Assembly: GCF_013030945.1 (NCBI RefSeq)
Contig: NZ_JABBXF010000006.1
Location: forward strand, 225,261-289,260
From: Streptomyces morookaense
GTDB lineage: Bacteria > Actinomycetota > Actinomycetes > Streptomycetales > Streptomycetaceae
Direction: 5' to 3'
DNA length: 64,000 nucleotides
Part shown: piece after piece, positions 28,932 to 38,263 of the stretch
Layout of the letters: every line of letters starts with the position of its first letter
Numbering within the stretch: position 1 is the stretch's first letter
Program-made: the position numbers and the translations under genes
The notes under the pieces: generated by a model
The model's database searches: none
The model's input: only the letters and a program-made list of their open reading frames with translations
Told to the model about the DNA's origin: nothing

Positions 28932-29015
28932 GCCCCCGGCGGCGCCCCCAGGGGTTGCCAGCGACCGCCGGGCATGGGGGAGGATGACTCTTATCCGCAT
29001 GAAGGGAAATACACG

Positions 29016-29546
29016 GTGAGCATCGACCCGTCCTCGATTCCGAACTTCGGGGGCCAGCCCGAACCGCACGAGACGGGCCCGGCAGGCCCCGTCATCCCCG
29101 ACCAGGACCTGGTCAAGCAGCTCCTGGAGCAGATGGAGCTGAAGTACGTGGTCGACGACGAGGGCGACCTCGCCGCGCCGTGGGAGCTCTTCCGCACGTA
29201 CTTCATGTTCCGCGGCGAGGAGGAGCAGCAGGTCTTCTCCGTGCGGACGTTCTACGACCGGCCGCACGGCATCGACGAGAAGGGCCGCCTTCTCGAGGTC
29301 ATCGACGACTGGAACCGCCGCACCCTGTGGCCGAAGATCTACACCCACACCAATGACGACGGCACCGTCCGTCTCATCGGCGAGGCGCAGATGCTGATCG
29401 GCGTCGGTGTCTCGCTGGAGCACTTCGTCTCCAGCACGGTCAGCTGGGTGCGGGCCTCGATCGAGTTCGACCGCTGGCTCGTCGAGCAGCTCGGTCTGGA
29501 GGCCGACGCCGAGTCCGGCGACGAGAAGCCCGACGACGAGGCCTGA
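29016..29546 (+). CDS. YbjN-domain protein
   Basis: A 176-residue soluble acidic protein with a YbjN domain (residues about 30-155), an alpha/beta fold related to type III secretion chaperones. Visible features are QDLVKQLLEQMELKYVVDDEGDL, FRTYFMFRGEEEQQVFSVRTFYDR and a helix ending WLVEQLGLEADAESG. The GTG at 29016 with GAAGGG upstream is the start. It follows clpB by 84 bases on the same strand. Its role in actinobacteria is not established. Confidence 0.85.
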   Translation: MSIDPSSIPNFGGQPEPHETGPAGPVIPDQDLVKQLLEQMELKYVVDDEGDLAAPWELFRTYFMFRGEEEQQVFSVRTFYDRPHGIDEKGRLLEVIDDWNRRTLWPKIYTHTNDDGTVRLIGEAQMLIGVGVSLEHFVSSTVSWVRASIEFDRWLVEQLGLEADAESGDEKPDDEA

Positions 29547-29575
29547 CAGCCGTTCCCGCGGCCTGCCGTCCCCGC

Positions 29576-30784
29576 TCACATGGGGATGCGGGCCACGGTG
29601 AGCAGATAGGTCCCGTAGAAGAACGAGAGCCCGGCCAGCGCGGCCGTCGTCACGACGACGGTGCGCCGCCGGGCTCTCGTCATGGCCAGGGCCGCCGGGA
29701 GCAGCAGCGGGAAGGCCGGCAGCAGGAAGCGCGGCTTGGAGGCGAAGTAGCTGGAGCCGCCGACCGCGATCACGCCGAGCACGAGGACGTAGACCAGCAG
29801 AGCGGCCGGCGGGCGGTCGACGATCAGATACACCAGCGCCGCCAGCGCCACCACCAGGGTGCCCAGGGCCATGTAGTAGGCCAGGCAGTCGCGGCCGACG
29901 ATCAGGTGGCGGACGAATCCCAGTGCGTTGCGGCCGAAGTCGAAACGCGAGCCCCACAGCCGCTGCACCTCGAAGTAGCCGAACGGCCCGCCGCCCGAGT
30001 GCACCCCCGCCCACAGCACATACCCCGCCCAGCCCAGCGGGGCGAGCGCGGCGCCGGCCCAGATGCGCCAGTCGGTACGGGCCCGGCGGTCCCGGTACAG
30101 GGCGACGGCCGCCGAGCAGCAGACGGCGGCGGCGACCGCGACGGCATTGGGCCGGGACAGGCCGGCGAGCAGGGCCAGCGCCCCGGCCCACACCCGGCGC
30201 CCGGTGAGCAGGGCGTAGAGGGACCAGGCGCACAGCGCGGTCATCAGCGACTCGGTGTAGGCCATGGTCTGCACGATCGCGTGCGGCTGCAGGCCCCACA
30301 GGAGCACCAGCAAGGTGGCGGTGCGGCGCCCGTGCAGCCGCTCGCCGACCGCATAGATGCCCCAGGCCGCGGCGCCCGCGGAGGCCCAGGCGACCAGCAG
30401 CCCGGCGGTGACGACGGTGAGCGGCAGGACGGTGGTGAGGGCCTTGACCAGACCGGGGAAGAGCGGGAAGAACGCCAGGTCGTTGAAGATCACGCCGGGT
30501 GAGGTGGGGGACGGCACGACCCTCCCGTAGCCGTCGTGGGCGATGCCCGCGTACCAGATGCCGTCCCACAGGTGCCCGAGCAGCGTGCGCGGGTGCTTGC
30601 CGATCCACCAGGCCCAGGCGGCCATCACCGTCATCCCGGTCAGCCGGGCGGCCGCGTAGCACCCGAGCGCGGGCAGGGCCCGGTGCAGTGCCTCGCGCAC
30701 CCGGTCCACCCGCCGGCCGGGCCGGGCCCCGGGGGCGCGGCGCGGCTCGGGGGCGCGGACGGGAACGGCGGTGTCGGCGAACAC
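29576..30784 (-). CDS. PIG-V-like GT-C mannosyltransferase
   Basis: A 402-residue membrane protein with about ten helices. The motif HLWDGIWYAGIAHDGYG (around residue 70) and NDLAFFPLFPGLVK are typical of the PIG-V family of GT-C glycosyltransferases, which take a mannose from polyprenyl-phosphate-mannose on the outer face. It may mannosylate a lipid or protein; the acceptor is unknown. The GTG at 30784 with GGAGGT seven bases upstream is a well-supported start; the frame upstream of it is non-coding. Confidence 0.85.
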   Translation of the reverse strand: MFADTAVPVRAPEPRRAPGARPGRRVDRVREALHRALPALGCYAAARLTGMTVMAAWAWWIGKHPRTLLGHLWDGIWYAGIAHDGYGRVVPSPTSPGVIFNDLAFFPLFPGLVKALTTVLPLTVVTAGLLVAWASAGAAAWGIYAVGERLHGRRTATLLVLLWGLQPHAIVQTMAYTESLMTALCAWSLYALLTGRRVWAGALALLAGLSRPNAVAVAAAVCCSAAVALYRDRRARTDWRIWAGAALAPLGWAGYVLWAGVHSGGGPFGYFEVQRLWGSRFDFGRNALGFVRHLIVGRDCLAYYMALGTLVVALAALVYLIVDRPPAALLVYVLVLGVIAVGGSSYFASKPRFLLPAFPLLLPAALAMTRARRRTVVVTTAALAGLSFFYGTYLLTVARIPM

Positions 30785-30930
30785 GGGCACACCTCCGGTG
30801 GGGTGCGGGGCATACGGGCTACCGAACCATCCCCGGCGTGGCGGGGTGCGCTTCGCGCGGAGGGGCAGGAACGCCCGGAAGCCGTGCGCTTCCACCCGCT
30901 CGGGTGCACGAGTGCGGTGGTCTTCGGGTG

Positions 30931-30980
30931 CGGGCCGGTGGGGGTGATCGCGCACTTCCCCGCGCCCCTTCGGGGCGCCG
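30931..30980. repeat. Dispersed palindromic repeat, copy 2
   Basis: TGATCGCGCACTTCCCCGCG then CCCCTTCGGGGCGCCG. It lies only 35 bases upstream of the aminotransferase start codon, so in this copy the element is in a promoter or leader region and not a terminator position. Confidence 0.7.
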
Positions 30981-31014
30981 CCTATGGTGGGCTGATCACG
31001 TCGAGGGAGGGCTC

Positions 31015-32184
31015 ATGGACAACTGGAATCCGGCAGCTCGGGTGCGGGGGCTGGGAACCTCCGTTTTCACCGAGATGACAGAGCTGGCCCGGAGCACCGG
31101 GGCGGTCAACCTGGGCCAGGGGGTGCCCGAGCTGGCCGGGCCGCAGGGGCTGCTGGACGAGGTGGCGGCGGCGGTGCTCGCGGGCCGCAACCAGTACCCG
31201 CCCGCGCACGGTTTCCCCGCCCTGCGCGAGGCGGTGGCCGCGCACCGGCTGCAGCGCCACGGGGTCGCGTACGACCCGCAGGACGAGGTGCTGGTGACCA
31301 CCGGGGCCACCGAGGCGATCGCGGCGGCGCTGCTGGCGCTGTGCGACCCCGGTGACGAGGTGCTGGCCTTCGACCCCTGCTACGACGCCTACCCGGCGGT
31401 CGTCCGGTTCGCGGGGGCGACGCTGGTGGGCGTTCCGCTCGCCGAGGACGGCAACTCCTTTGTCCTGGACGCGGATGCGCTGCGCGCCGCCGTCACCCCG
31501 CGTACCCGGGTGCTCGTCCTCAACAGCCCGCACAACCCCACCGGCAAGGTGTTCACGGACGAGGAGCTGGCGGCCGTCGCCCAGGTGTGCCGGGAGCACG
31601 ACCTGACGGTGGTGACGGACGAGGTCTACGAGCACCTGGTGTACGACGAGGCGCTCGGGCACCGGACGATCGCCGCGCTGCCGGACATGCGCGAGCGGAC
31701 GCTGGTCATCTCCTCGGCGGGCAAGACCTTCAATGTCACGGGCTGGAAGGTCGGCTGGGTCTGCGGCCCGGCCCCGCTGGTGGCGGCAGTCGCCGCGGCG
31801 AAGCAGTTCCTCACGTACGCCTCCGGCACGCCCTATCAGGAGGCGCTCGCGCGGGCACTGGGGGACGTGGAGGCGTGGGCGGCCGGGCTGAGGCTCACGC
31901 TGCGGCGCAACCGGGACCTGCTGAGCGAGGGGCTCGAACGCGCCGGGCTGCGCCCTTATCGCGCGGACGCCGGATATTTCGTGCAGGCGGACATCCGCGC
32001 ATGGGGGCACTCGGACGGCGTGCGTTTCTGCCGTGAACTCCCCTCGCGCGCCGGGGTGGTGGCCATTCCCACCTCCGCCTTCTATGTGCGCCCCGACGCC
32101 CCGTCCTATCTGGTGCGTTTCTCCTTCTGCAAGCTGGAGAACTCGGTGCGGGATGCGGTGGAGAAGCTGGTGCGCGCCGTCTGA
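31015..32184 (+). CDS. Class I/II PLP aminotransferase (DapC/kynurenine-aminotransferase-like)
   Basis: A 389-residue fold-type I aminotransferase. VNLGQGVPE (31-39) and SPHNPTGKVF (171-180) are family marks; the PLP lysine is K237 in SSAGKTFNVTGWKVGW; a C-terminal FSFCK arginine-region motif is present. It is close to the group that includes N-succinyl-DAP aminotransferase and kynurenine/methionine aminotransferases; sequence alone does not separate them. GAGGGAGG precedes the ATG at 31015. Confidence 0.85.
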   Translation: MDNWNPAARVRGLGTSVFTEMTELARSTGAVNLGQGVPELAGPQGLLDEVAAAVLAGRNQYPPAHGFPALREAVAAHRLQRHGVAYDPQDEVLVTTGATEAIAAALLALCDPGDEVLAFDPCYDAYPAVVRFAGATLVGVPLAEDGNSFVLDADALRAAVTPRTRVLVLNSPHNPTGKVFTDEELAAVAQVCREHDLTVVTDEVYEHLVYDEALGHRTIAALPDMRERTLVISSAGKTFNVTGWKVGWVCGPAPLVAAVAAAKQFLTYASGTPYQEALARALGDVEAWAAGLRLTLRRNRDLLSEGLERAGLRPYRADAGYFVQADIRAWGHSDGVRFCRELPSRAGVVAIPTSAFYVRPDAPSYLVRFSFCKLENSVRDAVEKLVRAV

Positions 32185-32187
32185 TTC

Positions 32188-32220
32188 GTGGAAGTGCAGT
32201 GGAAGTGCAGTGGATGTGCA
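32188..32220. repeat. Three tandem 11-bp repeats
   Basis: GTGGAAGTGCA, GTGGAAGTGCA, GTGGATGTGCA follow each other without gaps, starting 3 bases after the aminotransferase stop codon. The 11-base period puts every copy on the same DNA face, as for a protein-binding array; function unknown. Confidence 0.7.
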
Positions 32221-32244
32221 AGCGGCCCATGACTGCCCGCATAT

Positions 32245-32277
32245 GCGCCCGGCGGAACTCGAACATCCGCCGGGCGC
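32245..32277 (+). terminator. Terminator after the aminotransferase gene
   Basis: GCGCCCGGCGGA pairs perfectly with TCCGCCGGGCGC around a 9-base loop. Confidence 0.75.
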
Positions 32278-32525
32278 CGTGCTGTTGAACAAGTGAACTA
32301 TCCGGCCCTCCCGGGTATGGAAAGATGCAGATGATGGGTAAAAAGGCTGTGAGCGCCGGTCATTCATGATTGCCTCTCCTCCCGGCCCGGATTCACTGCT
32401 CCACCGGAATCGAAGGCCCGGGCCAAGGACCCCCTGTGGGCATGAGCCGGTGCACCGAAAAGGAATCTGGTCCTCCTCGGGGCGGGCCGGCCCACCCTTC
32501 ACTGCTCGCTCGCGGAGCCGACCCG
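32278..32525. other. Non-coding stretch before the DUF2617 gene
   Basis: Together with the repeats and terminator just before it, this fills a 341-base gap. Base composition is somewhat less GC-rich than its surroundings (for example GATGATGGGTAAAAAGGCTG around 32330), as for a promoter region. I see no gene, RNA structure or further repeat in it. Confidence 0.5.
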
Positions 32526-33044
32526 ATGCTCACCACGCTCAAGACCGCCTATACCGACACCCGAGCCGCCGATCTCGCCTGGTGCCTGGGGAAGGATCCC
32601 CTTCCGGCGCTGGCGGTGCTCGATCTCCAACTCGAAGCGTCCTCCGTGCAGTTGCGTCTCCTCGGCGCCTCCCACCAGGTCCTGCTGGAGGAGGCGGGCG
32701 GCGTCTGCTCGGAGACGGTGGCCTGCATAGCCGGCAGCAGCACCCCGCTGCCGCTCGGCGTCGCCAAGCGGGTGGGGGCGTGGGAGTACGAATTCGCGGC
32801 GCGCGTCGAGACGCTCTCGCGCTGTTCCTTCGCGGGGCGCGCGCAGGAGTTGCTGGCGCTGGTCGCCGAGCATCCCCAGGGGCTGGCGGGAACGTTTCCC
32901 GGCAGCCCCCACGCCTTCACGGCGCTGCTCGCCCAGCGCCGCGACGGCCAGGTCAGCTGGCGCACCTGGCACGCCTATCCGCAGGAGGGGCGGCTGGTGG
33001 CCACCCGCACCCGGGTGGGCGTGCGGCTGCCCGCCCCGCTGTGA
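32526..33044 (+). CDS. DUF2617 family protein
   Basis: A 172-residue soluble protein matching the actinobacterial DUF2617 family (ALAVLDLQLEASSVQLRLLGASHQV; YEFAARVETLS; FPGSPHAFTALLA; WRTWHAYP). Function unknown. The next gene, a spermidine synthase-like protein, follows on the same strand 160 bases later, an order conserved as far as I recall in Streptomyces, so the two may be functionally linked. Confidence 0.8.
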   Translation: MLTTLKTAYTDTRAADLAWCLGKDPLPALAVLDLQLEASSVQLRLLGASHQVLLEEAGGVCSETVACIAGSSTPLPLGVAKRVGAWEYEFAARVETLSRCSFAGRAQELLALVAEHPQGLAGTFPGSPHAFTALLAQRRDGQVSWRTWHAYPQEGRLVATRTRVGVRLPAPL

Positions 33045-33203
33045 CGGCGGCGGACGCCGCCGCTGCCGGTGCTTTGCCCCTCAATGCCCCCTGAGTGTGG
33101 CTCCGTTGCCCCCTGGGTGTGGTTCCAGGGGAAACCCGGCATCCTGCGATTGAACCCGTGTGGGTGACAAGGAGTCGCCATCCCGTGACGTAGCGTTCCC
33201 CGC

Positions 33204-34727
33204 ATGATCTACCGCCCGGTACCAGCGCGGCTGCCCGTACCGGCCGGGCTCGGCCGTTTCCTCGTCCTGTCCACGGTCTTCGTCTGCGCGGCCTGCGGGC
33301 TGGTGTACGAGCTGGAACTGGTCGCCCTGGCCTCGTACTTGACCGGCGACACCGTCACCCAGGCCTCCGTCGTGCTGTCGGTGATGGTCTTCGCCATGGG
33401 CGTCGGTTCCCTGCTCGCCAAACGCCTGCGCGGGCGCGCGGCCTTCGGCTTCGGCGTCGTGGAGGCGGTGCTCGCCCTGACGGGCGGCCTCTCGGCGATG
33501 GCCCTGCACGCCTGTTTCGCCTGGTACGGGCAGGCGAAACCCGCCCTGGTGGGCTTCTCGCTGGCCATCGGGGTGCTGATCGGCGCCGAGGTGCCGCTGC
33601 TGATGACGCTCATCCAGCGGATCCGCCGGCAGGACGCGGGCGGTGCGGTCGCCGACCTGTTCGCCGCGGACTACGTGGGCGCGCTCGTCGGCGGCCTCGC
33701 CTTCCCCTTCCTGCTGCTGCCCGTGCTCGGCCAGCTGTCGGGCGCGCTGCTGACCGGCGCGATCAACGCGGTGGCCGGCGGGGCACTGGTGCTGTGGCTC
33801 TTCCGCGGCGACCTCACCGCGCGGGCGCGCGGGGCGCTCATCGCCGCCAACGTCGTGGTCCTGCTGCTGCTCGCGGCCGGCTCGGCGCTGACCGGCCCGT
33901 TCGAGAAGGCCGCCCTGCAGGCCATGTACGGCGCCGACGTCCGGGTCGCCGTGCACACCGGCGTCCAGGACGTGGTGCTCACCGGCGGCGGGCCCGGCGG
34001 GCAGCCCGCGCTCTTCCTGGACGGGCGGCTGCGGGCCGGCGGCGGTGACGCCTCCCGCTACCAGGAGGCCCTCGTCCAGCCCGCGATGGACGGGCCGCAC
34101 CGCCGCGTCCTCGTCCTCGGCGGGGGCGACGGGCTCGCCCTGCGCGAGGTGCTGAGCCACCCGGACGTGGCGGAGGCGACGGTCGTCGAGCCCGACACGG
34201 CCGAACTCCGGCTGGCCCGCACCGATCCCGGCCTCGTCGCCCTCAACCAGGGCGCCTACCGCGACCCACGGGTCCGCGTCGAGACCGCCGACGCCTTCGA
34301 CTGGCTGCGCGCCCGGCACGACGCCGACGGGCCGTACGACGTCGTCGTCTCCGACCTGCCGGATCCCGACGTCACGACCGACGCCAAGCTGTACTCCCAG
34401 GAGTTCTACGGGCTCGTGGCGCGCGCCCTCGCGCCCGACGGGCGGCTCGCGGTCCACGCGGGCGCCCCCGAGGAGCGCCCGCACACCTTCTGGACCGTGG
34501 ACGCCACGGTCCGGTCCGTTGGTCTGCGCACCGTGCCCTACCGGGTGACGGCCGGCTCCCCGCACGGCGGCGGCCGCGGCGAGGGCTGGGGCTTCGTGCT
34601 CGCCTCCCGCTTCCCGGTGCAACTGCGGCCGGCCCGGCTCACCGTGGCGGTCGGGCCCGACGAGGTGCGCAGGAGGGAGGCGGGGCTGCTGCCGTCGACC
34701 CTGATGCACCCGCGGTACGGGCAGTGA
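33204..34727 (+). CDS. speE: Membrane-fused spermidine synthase-like protein
   Basis: A 507-residue protein. Residues about 18-230 form seven membrane helices of the polyamine-synthase-associated type, and 240-507 are a spermidine-synthase-like Rossmann domain with [15 protein letters not shown] (the aminopropyl donor site) and [10 protein letters not shown] followed by LYSQEFY (acid pair and family end motif). Actinobacterial members of this fusion have uncertain substrates; aminopropyl transfer is the family reaction. Its last 89 bases overlap the convergent AraC-type gene. Confidence 0.85.
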   Translation: MIYRPVPARLPVPAGLGRFLVLSTVFVCAACGLVYELELVALASYLTGDTVTQASVVLSVMVFAMGVGSLLAKRLRGRAAFGFGVVEAVLALTGGLSAMALHACFAWYGQAKPALVGFSLAIGVLIGAEVPLLMTLIQRIRRQDAGGAVADLFAADYVGALVGGLAFPFLLLPVLGQLSGALLTGAINAVAGGALVLWLFRGDLTARARGALIAANVVVLLLLAAGSALTGPFEKAALQAMYGADVRVAVHTGVQDVVLTGGGPGGQPALFLDGRLRAGGGDASRYQEALVQPAMDGPHRRVLVLGGGDGLALREVLSHPDVAEATVVEPDTAELRLARTDPGLVALNQGAYRDPRVRVETADAFDWLRARHDADGPYDVVVSDLPDPDVTTDAKLYSQEFYGLVARALAPDGRLAVHAGAPEERPHTFWTVDATVRSVGLRTVPYRVTAGSPHGGGRGEGWGFVLASRFPVQLRPARLTVAVGPDEVRRREAGLLPSTLMHPRYGQ

Positions 34728-35610
34728 CGGGCGCGGGGTCGCGCAGCGCCGCGCGGAAGGCGCCGGGGGCCACGCCTTCGCGGTGCTGGAAGAACTTGGC
34801 GAAGTTGGCGGCGTCGTCGAAGCCGAGCCGTTCGGCGATCCGCGCGGCGGGCAGTCCGCTGTGCGCGAGCAGCCGCTTGGCCTCCAGCATCACGCGTCGG
34901 TCGACGAACTCCTTGGCCCCCACCCCGGCCGCGGCCAGCGTCGCCCGGGCGAGGGTGCGGGGGGAATAGCCGAGCGCCTGCGCGTAGTCGGCGACGCGGT
35001 GACTGCGTGCGAAGTCGCGCTCGACGGCCGCCCGGAAGCGCACGAACGCATCGGCGGGCGCGGCGCTCCTCTCCGCCGCGTCGATCCGGTCCAGCCGCAG
35101 CACCAGGGCGGACAGCAGATGCCGCAGGATCTCGCGGTGGACGTCGGCGGGCAGCCCCGCCCCGGTGCGGAAGTCGGCGGCGAGGTGCCGCACCGCGCAG
35201 AAGATCGCCTCGCGGTCCTCACCCGCCGGGCGGAGCAGCACCGGGCGGAAGGGGTCGTCGGCGACCGCCGCGACCGCCGTGCCGGGCGGCAGGAAGCCGG
35301 GCTGTACGAGGATCACCGTGCCCTCGATGGCCGATACGTCGCCGTGCTGCTGCACCTGACCCGGACGTACCCACAGCACCGAGCCCGCCTCCAGCCGGTG
35401 GCCGGTGAAGTCCACGGTGTGCACGGTGGTCCCGGAGTCGACGGCGATGATCTGGTGGAAGTCCAGCCGCTGGGGTGCGGGCAGCATGCCCTCCGGCGCC
35501 CGGGTGCGGAGGCCCGCGAGCGTGAGGACCTCGACGCCGGCCGGAGTGCCCGGCGGGGCCTGGTAGGCGAGGTCCAGGATCGTCGGCATGTCGTGTCGCT
35601 TTTTCACCAT
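34639..35610 (-). CDS. AraC-family transcriptional regulator
   Basis: A 323-residue regulator. The N-terminal cupin-like domain ([38 protein letters not shown]) probably binds a small ligand, and the C-terminal AraC double helix-turn-helix covers about 215-300 ([28 protein letters not shown] in parts; [28 protein letters not shown] in parts). The start could be 35610 or the ATG at 35589; neither has a strong ribosome-binding site. Divergent from the NAD(P)-binding gene, its probable target. The 3' end overlaps speE tail-to-tail by 89 bases. Confidence 0.88.
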   Translation of the reverse strand: MVKKRHDMPTILDLAYQAPPGTPAGVEVLTLAGLRTRAPEGMLPAPQRLDFHQIIAVDSGTTVHTVDFTGHRLEAGSVLWVRPGQVQQHGDVSAIEGTVILVQPGFLPPGTAVAAVADDPFRPVLLRPAGEDREAIFCAVRHLAADFRTGAGLPADVHREILRHLLSALVLRLDRIDAAERSAAPADAFVRFRAAVERDFARSHRVADYAQALGYSPRTLARATLAAAGVGAKEFVDRRVMLEAKRLLAHSGLPAARIAERLGFDDAANFAKFFQHREGVAPGAFRAALRDPAPVTARTAGASGSTAAAPPPSCAPRRARPPR

Positions 35611-35701
35611 GGCGGGGCGCGACCTTACCTGGCCGGGGCGTTGCCCCGCTCGTAGCGTGGTTCTCACGTACAACTCCCGTCCCCCTGTGAGGAGACCCAC
35701 C

Positions 35702-36352
35702 ATGGCCAAGATCGCACTCTTCGGCGCCACCGGCACGATCGGCAGCCGTGTGCTGCGCGAGGCCCTGGACCGTGGCCATCACGTCACGGCCGTGGTCCGT
35801 GACCCCAAGAAGCTCACCGAGCAGCACCCGAACCTCACGGTCGCCACCGGCGACGTCCTCGACCCGGAGTCCGTGGCGGCCGTCTCCGAGGGCCAGGACG
35901 TCGTCGTCAGCGCCGTCGGCGGCGGTGACGGGCCCGGTCACGTCGCCACCATCGAGCCGGCCGCCAAGTCCCTGGTGGCGGGCCTGCGCTCGCTCGGCGA
36001 GAAGGCCCCGCGGCTGATCGCCGTCGGCGGTGCGGGGTCGCTGCGCACGCCCGACGGGAAGCAGGTGTGGGACGCCGAGGGGCTGCCCGAGTTCCTGCTG
36101 CAGATCATGCACGCGCACGGCGACGCGCTGGACTTCTACCGGTCCGTCGACGACGTCCGCTGGACCAACGTCAGCCCCGCCGCGCAGATCGCGCCCGGCG
36201 AGCGCACCGGCACCTACCGCACCGCCCTCGACGACCTCGTCGTGGACGAGAACGGCACGAGCCGGATCTCCGCCGAGGACTACGCGGTGGCCCTCGTCGA
36301 CGAGGTCGAGGAGGCGAACCACATCGGTGAGCGCTTCACGGTCGGAGCGTGA
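35702..36352 (+). CDS. NAD(P)H-binding atypical SDR reductase
   Basis: A 216-residue Rossmann-fold protein of the atypical short-chain dehydrogenase group (NmrA/YwnB-like). The dinucleotide motif is ALFGATGTIGSRVLREAL at residues 5-22, followed by HHVTAVVRDPKKL and AVGGAGSLRTPDGKQVWD. There is no canonical YxxxK, typical of the atypical group, which includes redox sensors and quinone reductases. GAGGAGACCC precedes the start. It is divergent from the AraC regulator, 91 bases apart, likely controlled by it. Confidence 0.88.
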   Translation: MAKIALFGATGTIGSRVLREALDRGHHVTAVVRDPKKLTEQHPNLTVATGDVLDPESVAAVSEGQDVVVSAVGGGDGPGHVATIEPAAKSLVAGLRSLGEKAPRLIAVGGAGSLRTPDGKQVWDAEGLPEFLLQIMHAHGDALDFYRSVDDVRWTNVSPAAQIAPGERTGTYRTALDDLVVDENGTSRISAEDYAVALVDEVEEANHIGERFTVGA

Positions 36353-36451
36353 GATTCCAGAGTCGGAGGTTGGTCGGTTCCTGACGGAAAGTTCGACAGG
36401 ATTCGACCGGGGAGGCACCACTGCGGGGTCCGGTGGGTAGGCTCGCTGGTT

Positions 36452-37240
36452 ATGGAGCACGAGGTGTTCGTTCCGTTTCCCGTCGCTGCGGTCCGGCGGG
36501 CCCTCTCCGACCCCGCGCGCGTGGCCCGCTGCATCCCCGGGCTGCAGCAGGACGCGGCGGACGCCTCCGGAACACCTCTCGCCGGGCGGCTGCGGCTGCG
36601 CATCGGCGGCTCCACCATCACCTACCGGGGAGCGCTGCGGCTCACCGAGCACGACGGCGCCTACGAGCTGTCGGGCGAGGGCACGGAGGCGCGCGGCTCG
36701 GGGACGGTGACGCTCGCGCTGAGCGCGGTGCCCGAGGAGATGCCCGGCGGTACCCGGCTGACGTGCACCGGCACCGTCGGCGGTGCCGGGCGGCTGGCCG
36801 ACTTCGACCCGAGGACCGCGGAGTCCGCGGGGCGGCGGCTGCTGGACCGGTTCGCCGCCGCGCTGGCGGAGGAGCTCCGCGAGGAGGGCCGGGTGTTCGA
36901 GGCGGAGGTCCCGCCGCCCTCGCTGGACCCGGCGACGGACGTGGACGTGGACGTCGACGGGCTCGACGGCGAAGAGCTGGAGGGCGTGGCCCTGGAGGCG
37001 GTCATCGAGGACGCGCTGGAGGGCGGCGAGCCGCCGGCCGAGGCGGCGCACGCGCGCCGCACGATGATCGGCCGCAGCGCGGAGGAGGTCGACCACGCGC
37101 CGCCGCGGGGCCGCTATGCGCCGGTCCCGGCCCCCGAGACCACCACGGGCACGGCAGCCCTCCGCTGGGCCGTCCCCGCGGCTGCGGTGGCCCTCGCCTC
37201 GGCGGTGGCGGTGGGCCGGGTGCTGCGGCGCAGGCGCTGA
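36452..37240 (+). CDS. SRPBCC (CoxG-like) protein with C-terminal membrane anchor
   Basis: A 262-residue protein. Residues 1-145 form the SRPBCC/START-like domain of the CoxG group (MEHEVFVPFPVAAVRRALSDPARVARCIPG, here given in parts; ITYRGALRLTEHDG). A long acidic and disordered linker follows, then one C-terminal membrane helix (about 232-255) and RRRR. CoxG proteins anchor CO-dehydrogenase-type complexes to the membrane, but no such dehydrogenase is nearby, so a general lipid- or cofactor-binding role is equally possible. Confidence 0.8.
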   Translation: MEHEVFVPFPVAAVRRALSDPARVARCIPGLQQDAADASGTPLAGRLRLRIGGSTITYRGALRLTEHDGAYELSGEGTEARGSGTVTLALSAVPEEMPGGTRLTCTGTVGGAGRLADFDPRTAESAGRRLLDRFAAALAEELREEGRVFEAEVPPPSLDPATDVDVDVDGLDGEELEGVALEAVIEDALEGGEPPAEAAHARRTMIGRSAEEVDHAPPRGRYAPVPAPETTTGTAALRWAVPAAAVALASAVAVGRVLRRRR

Positions 37241-37302
37241 CGCCGACTGCTCCGCAGGGGTACGGGGCTGTGTTTGATATGCGGCTCCGCCGCGTGGGCG
37301 TG

Positions 37303-37413
37303 ACCGGGGCGCCCCGTCAGGGGCGCTGGGGGCACCTCTGGGGGTCCCCCCAGCGGTAGCTGGGGGAGATAGCTGGGGGAGGAACTGCGCGATCAGCCAC
37401 GACGAGCCCGCAG
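37303..37413. repeat. Dispersed palindromic repeat, copy 3 (composite)
   Basis: A composite, inverted relative to copies 1, 2 and 4: GGGGCGCCCCGTCAGGGGCGC, interrupted by nested inverted repeats (GGGGGCACCTCTGGGGGTCC, CCCCCAGCGGTAGCTGGGGG, then a second AGCTGGGGGAGG), and ending in AACTGCGCGATCAGCC. The motifs are quoted in pieces. Confidence 0.7.
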
Positions 37414-37458
37414 TTGACGCACTGCACTGCCCGCGGAGCGCCCCGTATCGTCGAAGTC

Positions 37459-38259
37459 GTGACAAGCAACGAGCAGACCGTGCGACTCGCACACGGCAAC
37501 GCCGAGGTCGCCGTCGACCCCGGCAACGGATGCCGGATCAGCAGCATCACCGTCAACGGCATCGAACTGCTCCGCCAAGGAGCGAAGTACGGCGCCTTCC
37601 CGATGGTCCCCTGGTGCGGCCGCATCGCGGAAGGCCGCTTCCGCAACGGCGGTGACCTCCACCAGATGCCGGTCAACTCCCCACCGCACGCCATCCACGG
37701 CACCGGACGGGACACCGCCTGGACGACCGCGCGCGCGGACGACACGTCCGCCGCGTTCACCTACGAGCTGACCGACCCCTGGCCGTACCCCGGCCGCGTC
37801 ACCCAGCTGGTCGAACTGGGCGAGGATTCCCTGACCCTCACGATGGGCGTCGAGGCCGCCGCCGACTCGTTCCCGGCGCAGGCCGGCTGGCACCCCTGGT
37901 TCCTGCGCAACCTCGGCGCCGGCAAGGACGTCGAGATCGGCTTCCGGCCCTCCTGGCAGGAGCGGCGCGGCGCGGACCACCTGCCCACCGGCGAGCGCAT
38001 CGACCCGCTCCCCGGCCCCTGGGACGACTGCTTCGGGATGCCGGACGGCGTCGATGTCACCCTCACCTGGCCCGGCGCCCTGGAGCTGAAGGTCACCAGC
38101 CGCGCCGAGTGGGTCGTGGTCTACGACGAGCAGCCCGAGGCCGTCTGCGTGGAGCCGCAGAGCGGGCCGCCGAACGGGCTCAACACCCTGCCGCGCCTGG
38201 TCACGCCCATCGACCCCCTCGAGGTCTCCACCACATGGACCTGGCGGAGCCTGGCCTAA
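37459..38259 (+). CDS. Aldose 1-epimerase (mutarotase) family protein
   Basis: A 266-residue beta-sandwich protein of the galactose-mutarotase family, which interconverts alpha and beta anomers of sugars. Visible are GAFPMVPWCGRI, the catalytic His in HAIHGTGRD, AGWHPWFLRN and the catalytic Glu region VCVEPQSGPPNGLN. The GTG at 37459 is the likely start. pyrE begins 4 bases after its stop, so both are probably co-transcribed. Confidence 0.9.
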   Translation: MTSNEQTVRLAHGNAEVAVDPGNGCRISSITVNGIELLRQGAKYGAFPMVPWCGRIAEGRFRNGGDLHQMPVNSPPHAIHGTGRDTAWTTARADDTSAAFTYELTDPWPYPGRVTQLVELGEDSLTLTMGVEAAADSFPAQAGWHPWFLRNLGAGKDVEIGFRPSWQERRGADHLPTGERIDPLPGPWDDCFGMPDGVDVTLTWPGALELKVTSRAEWVVVYDEQPEAVCVEPQSGPPNGLNTLPRLVTPIDPLEVSTTWTWRSLA

Positions 38260-38263
38260 GCTC

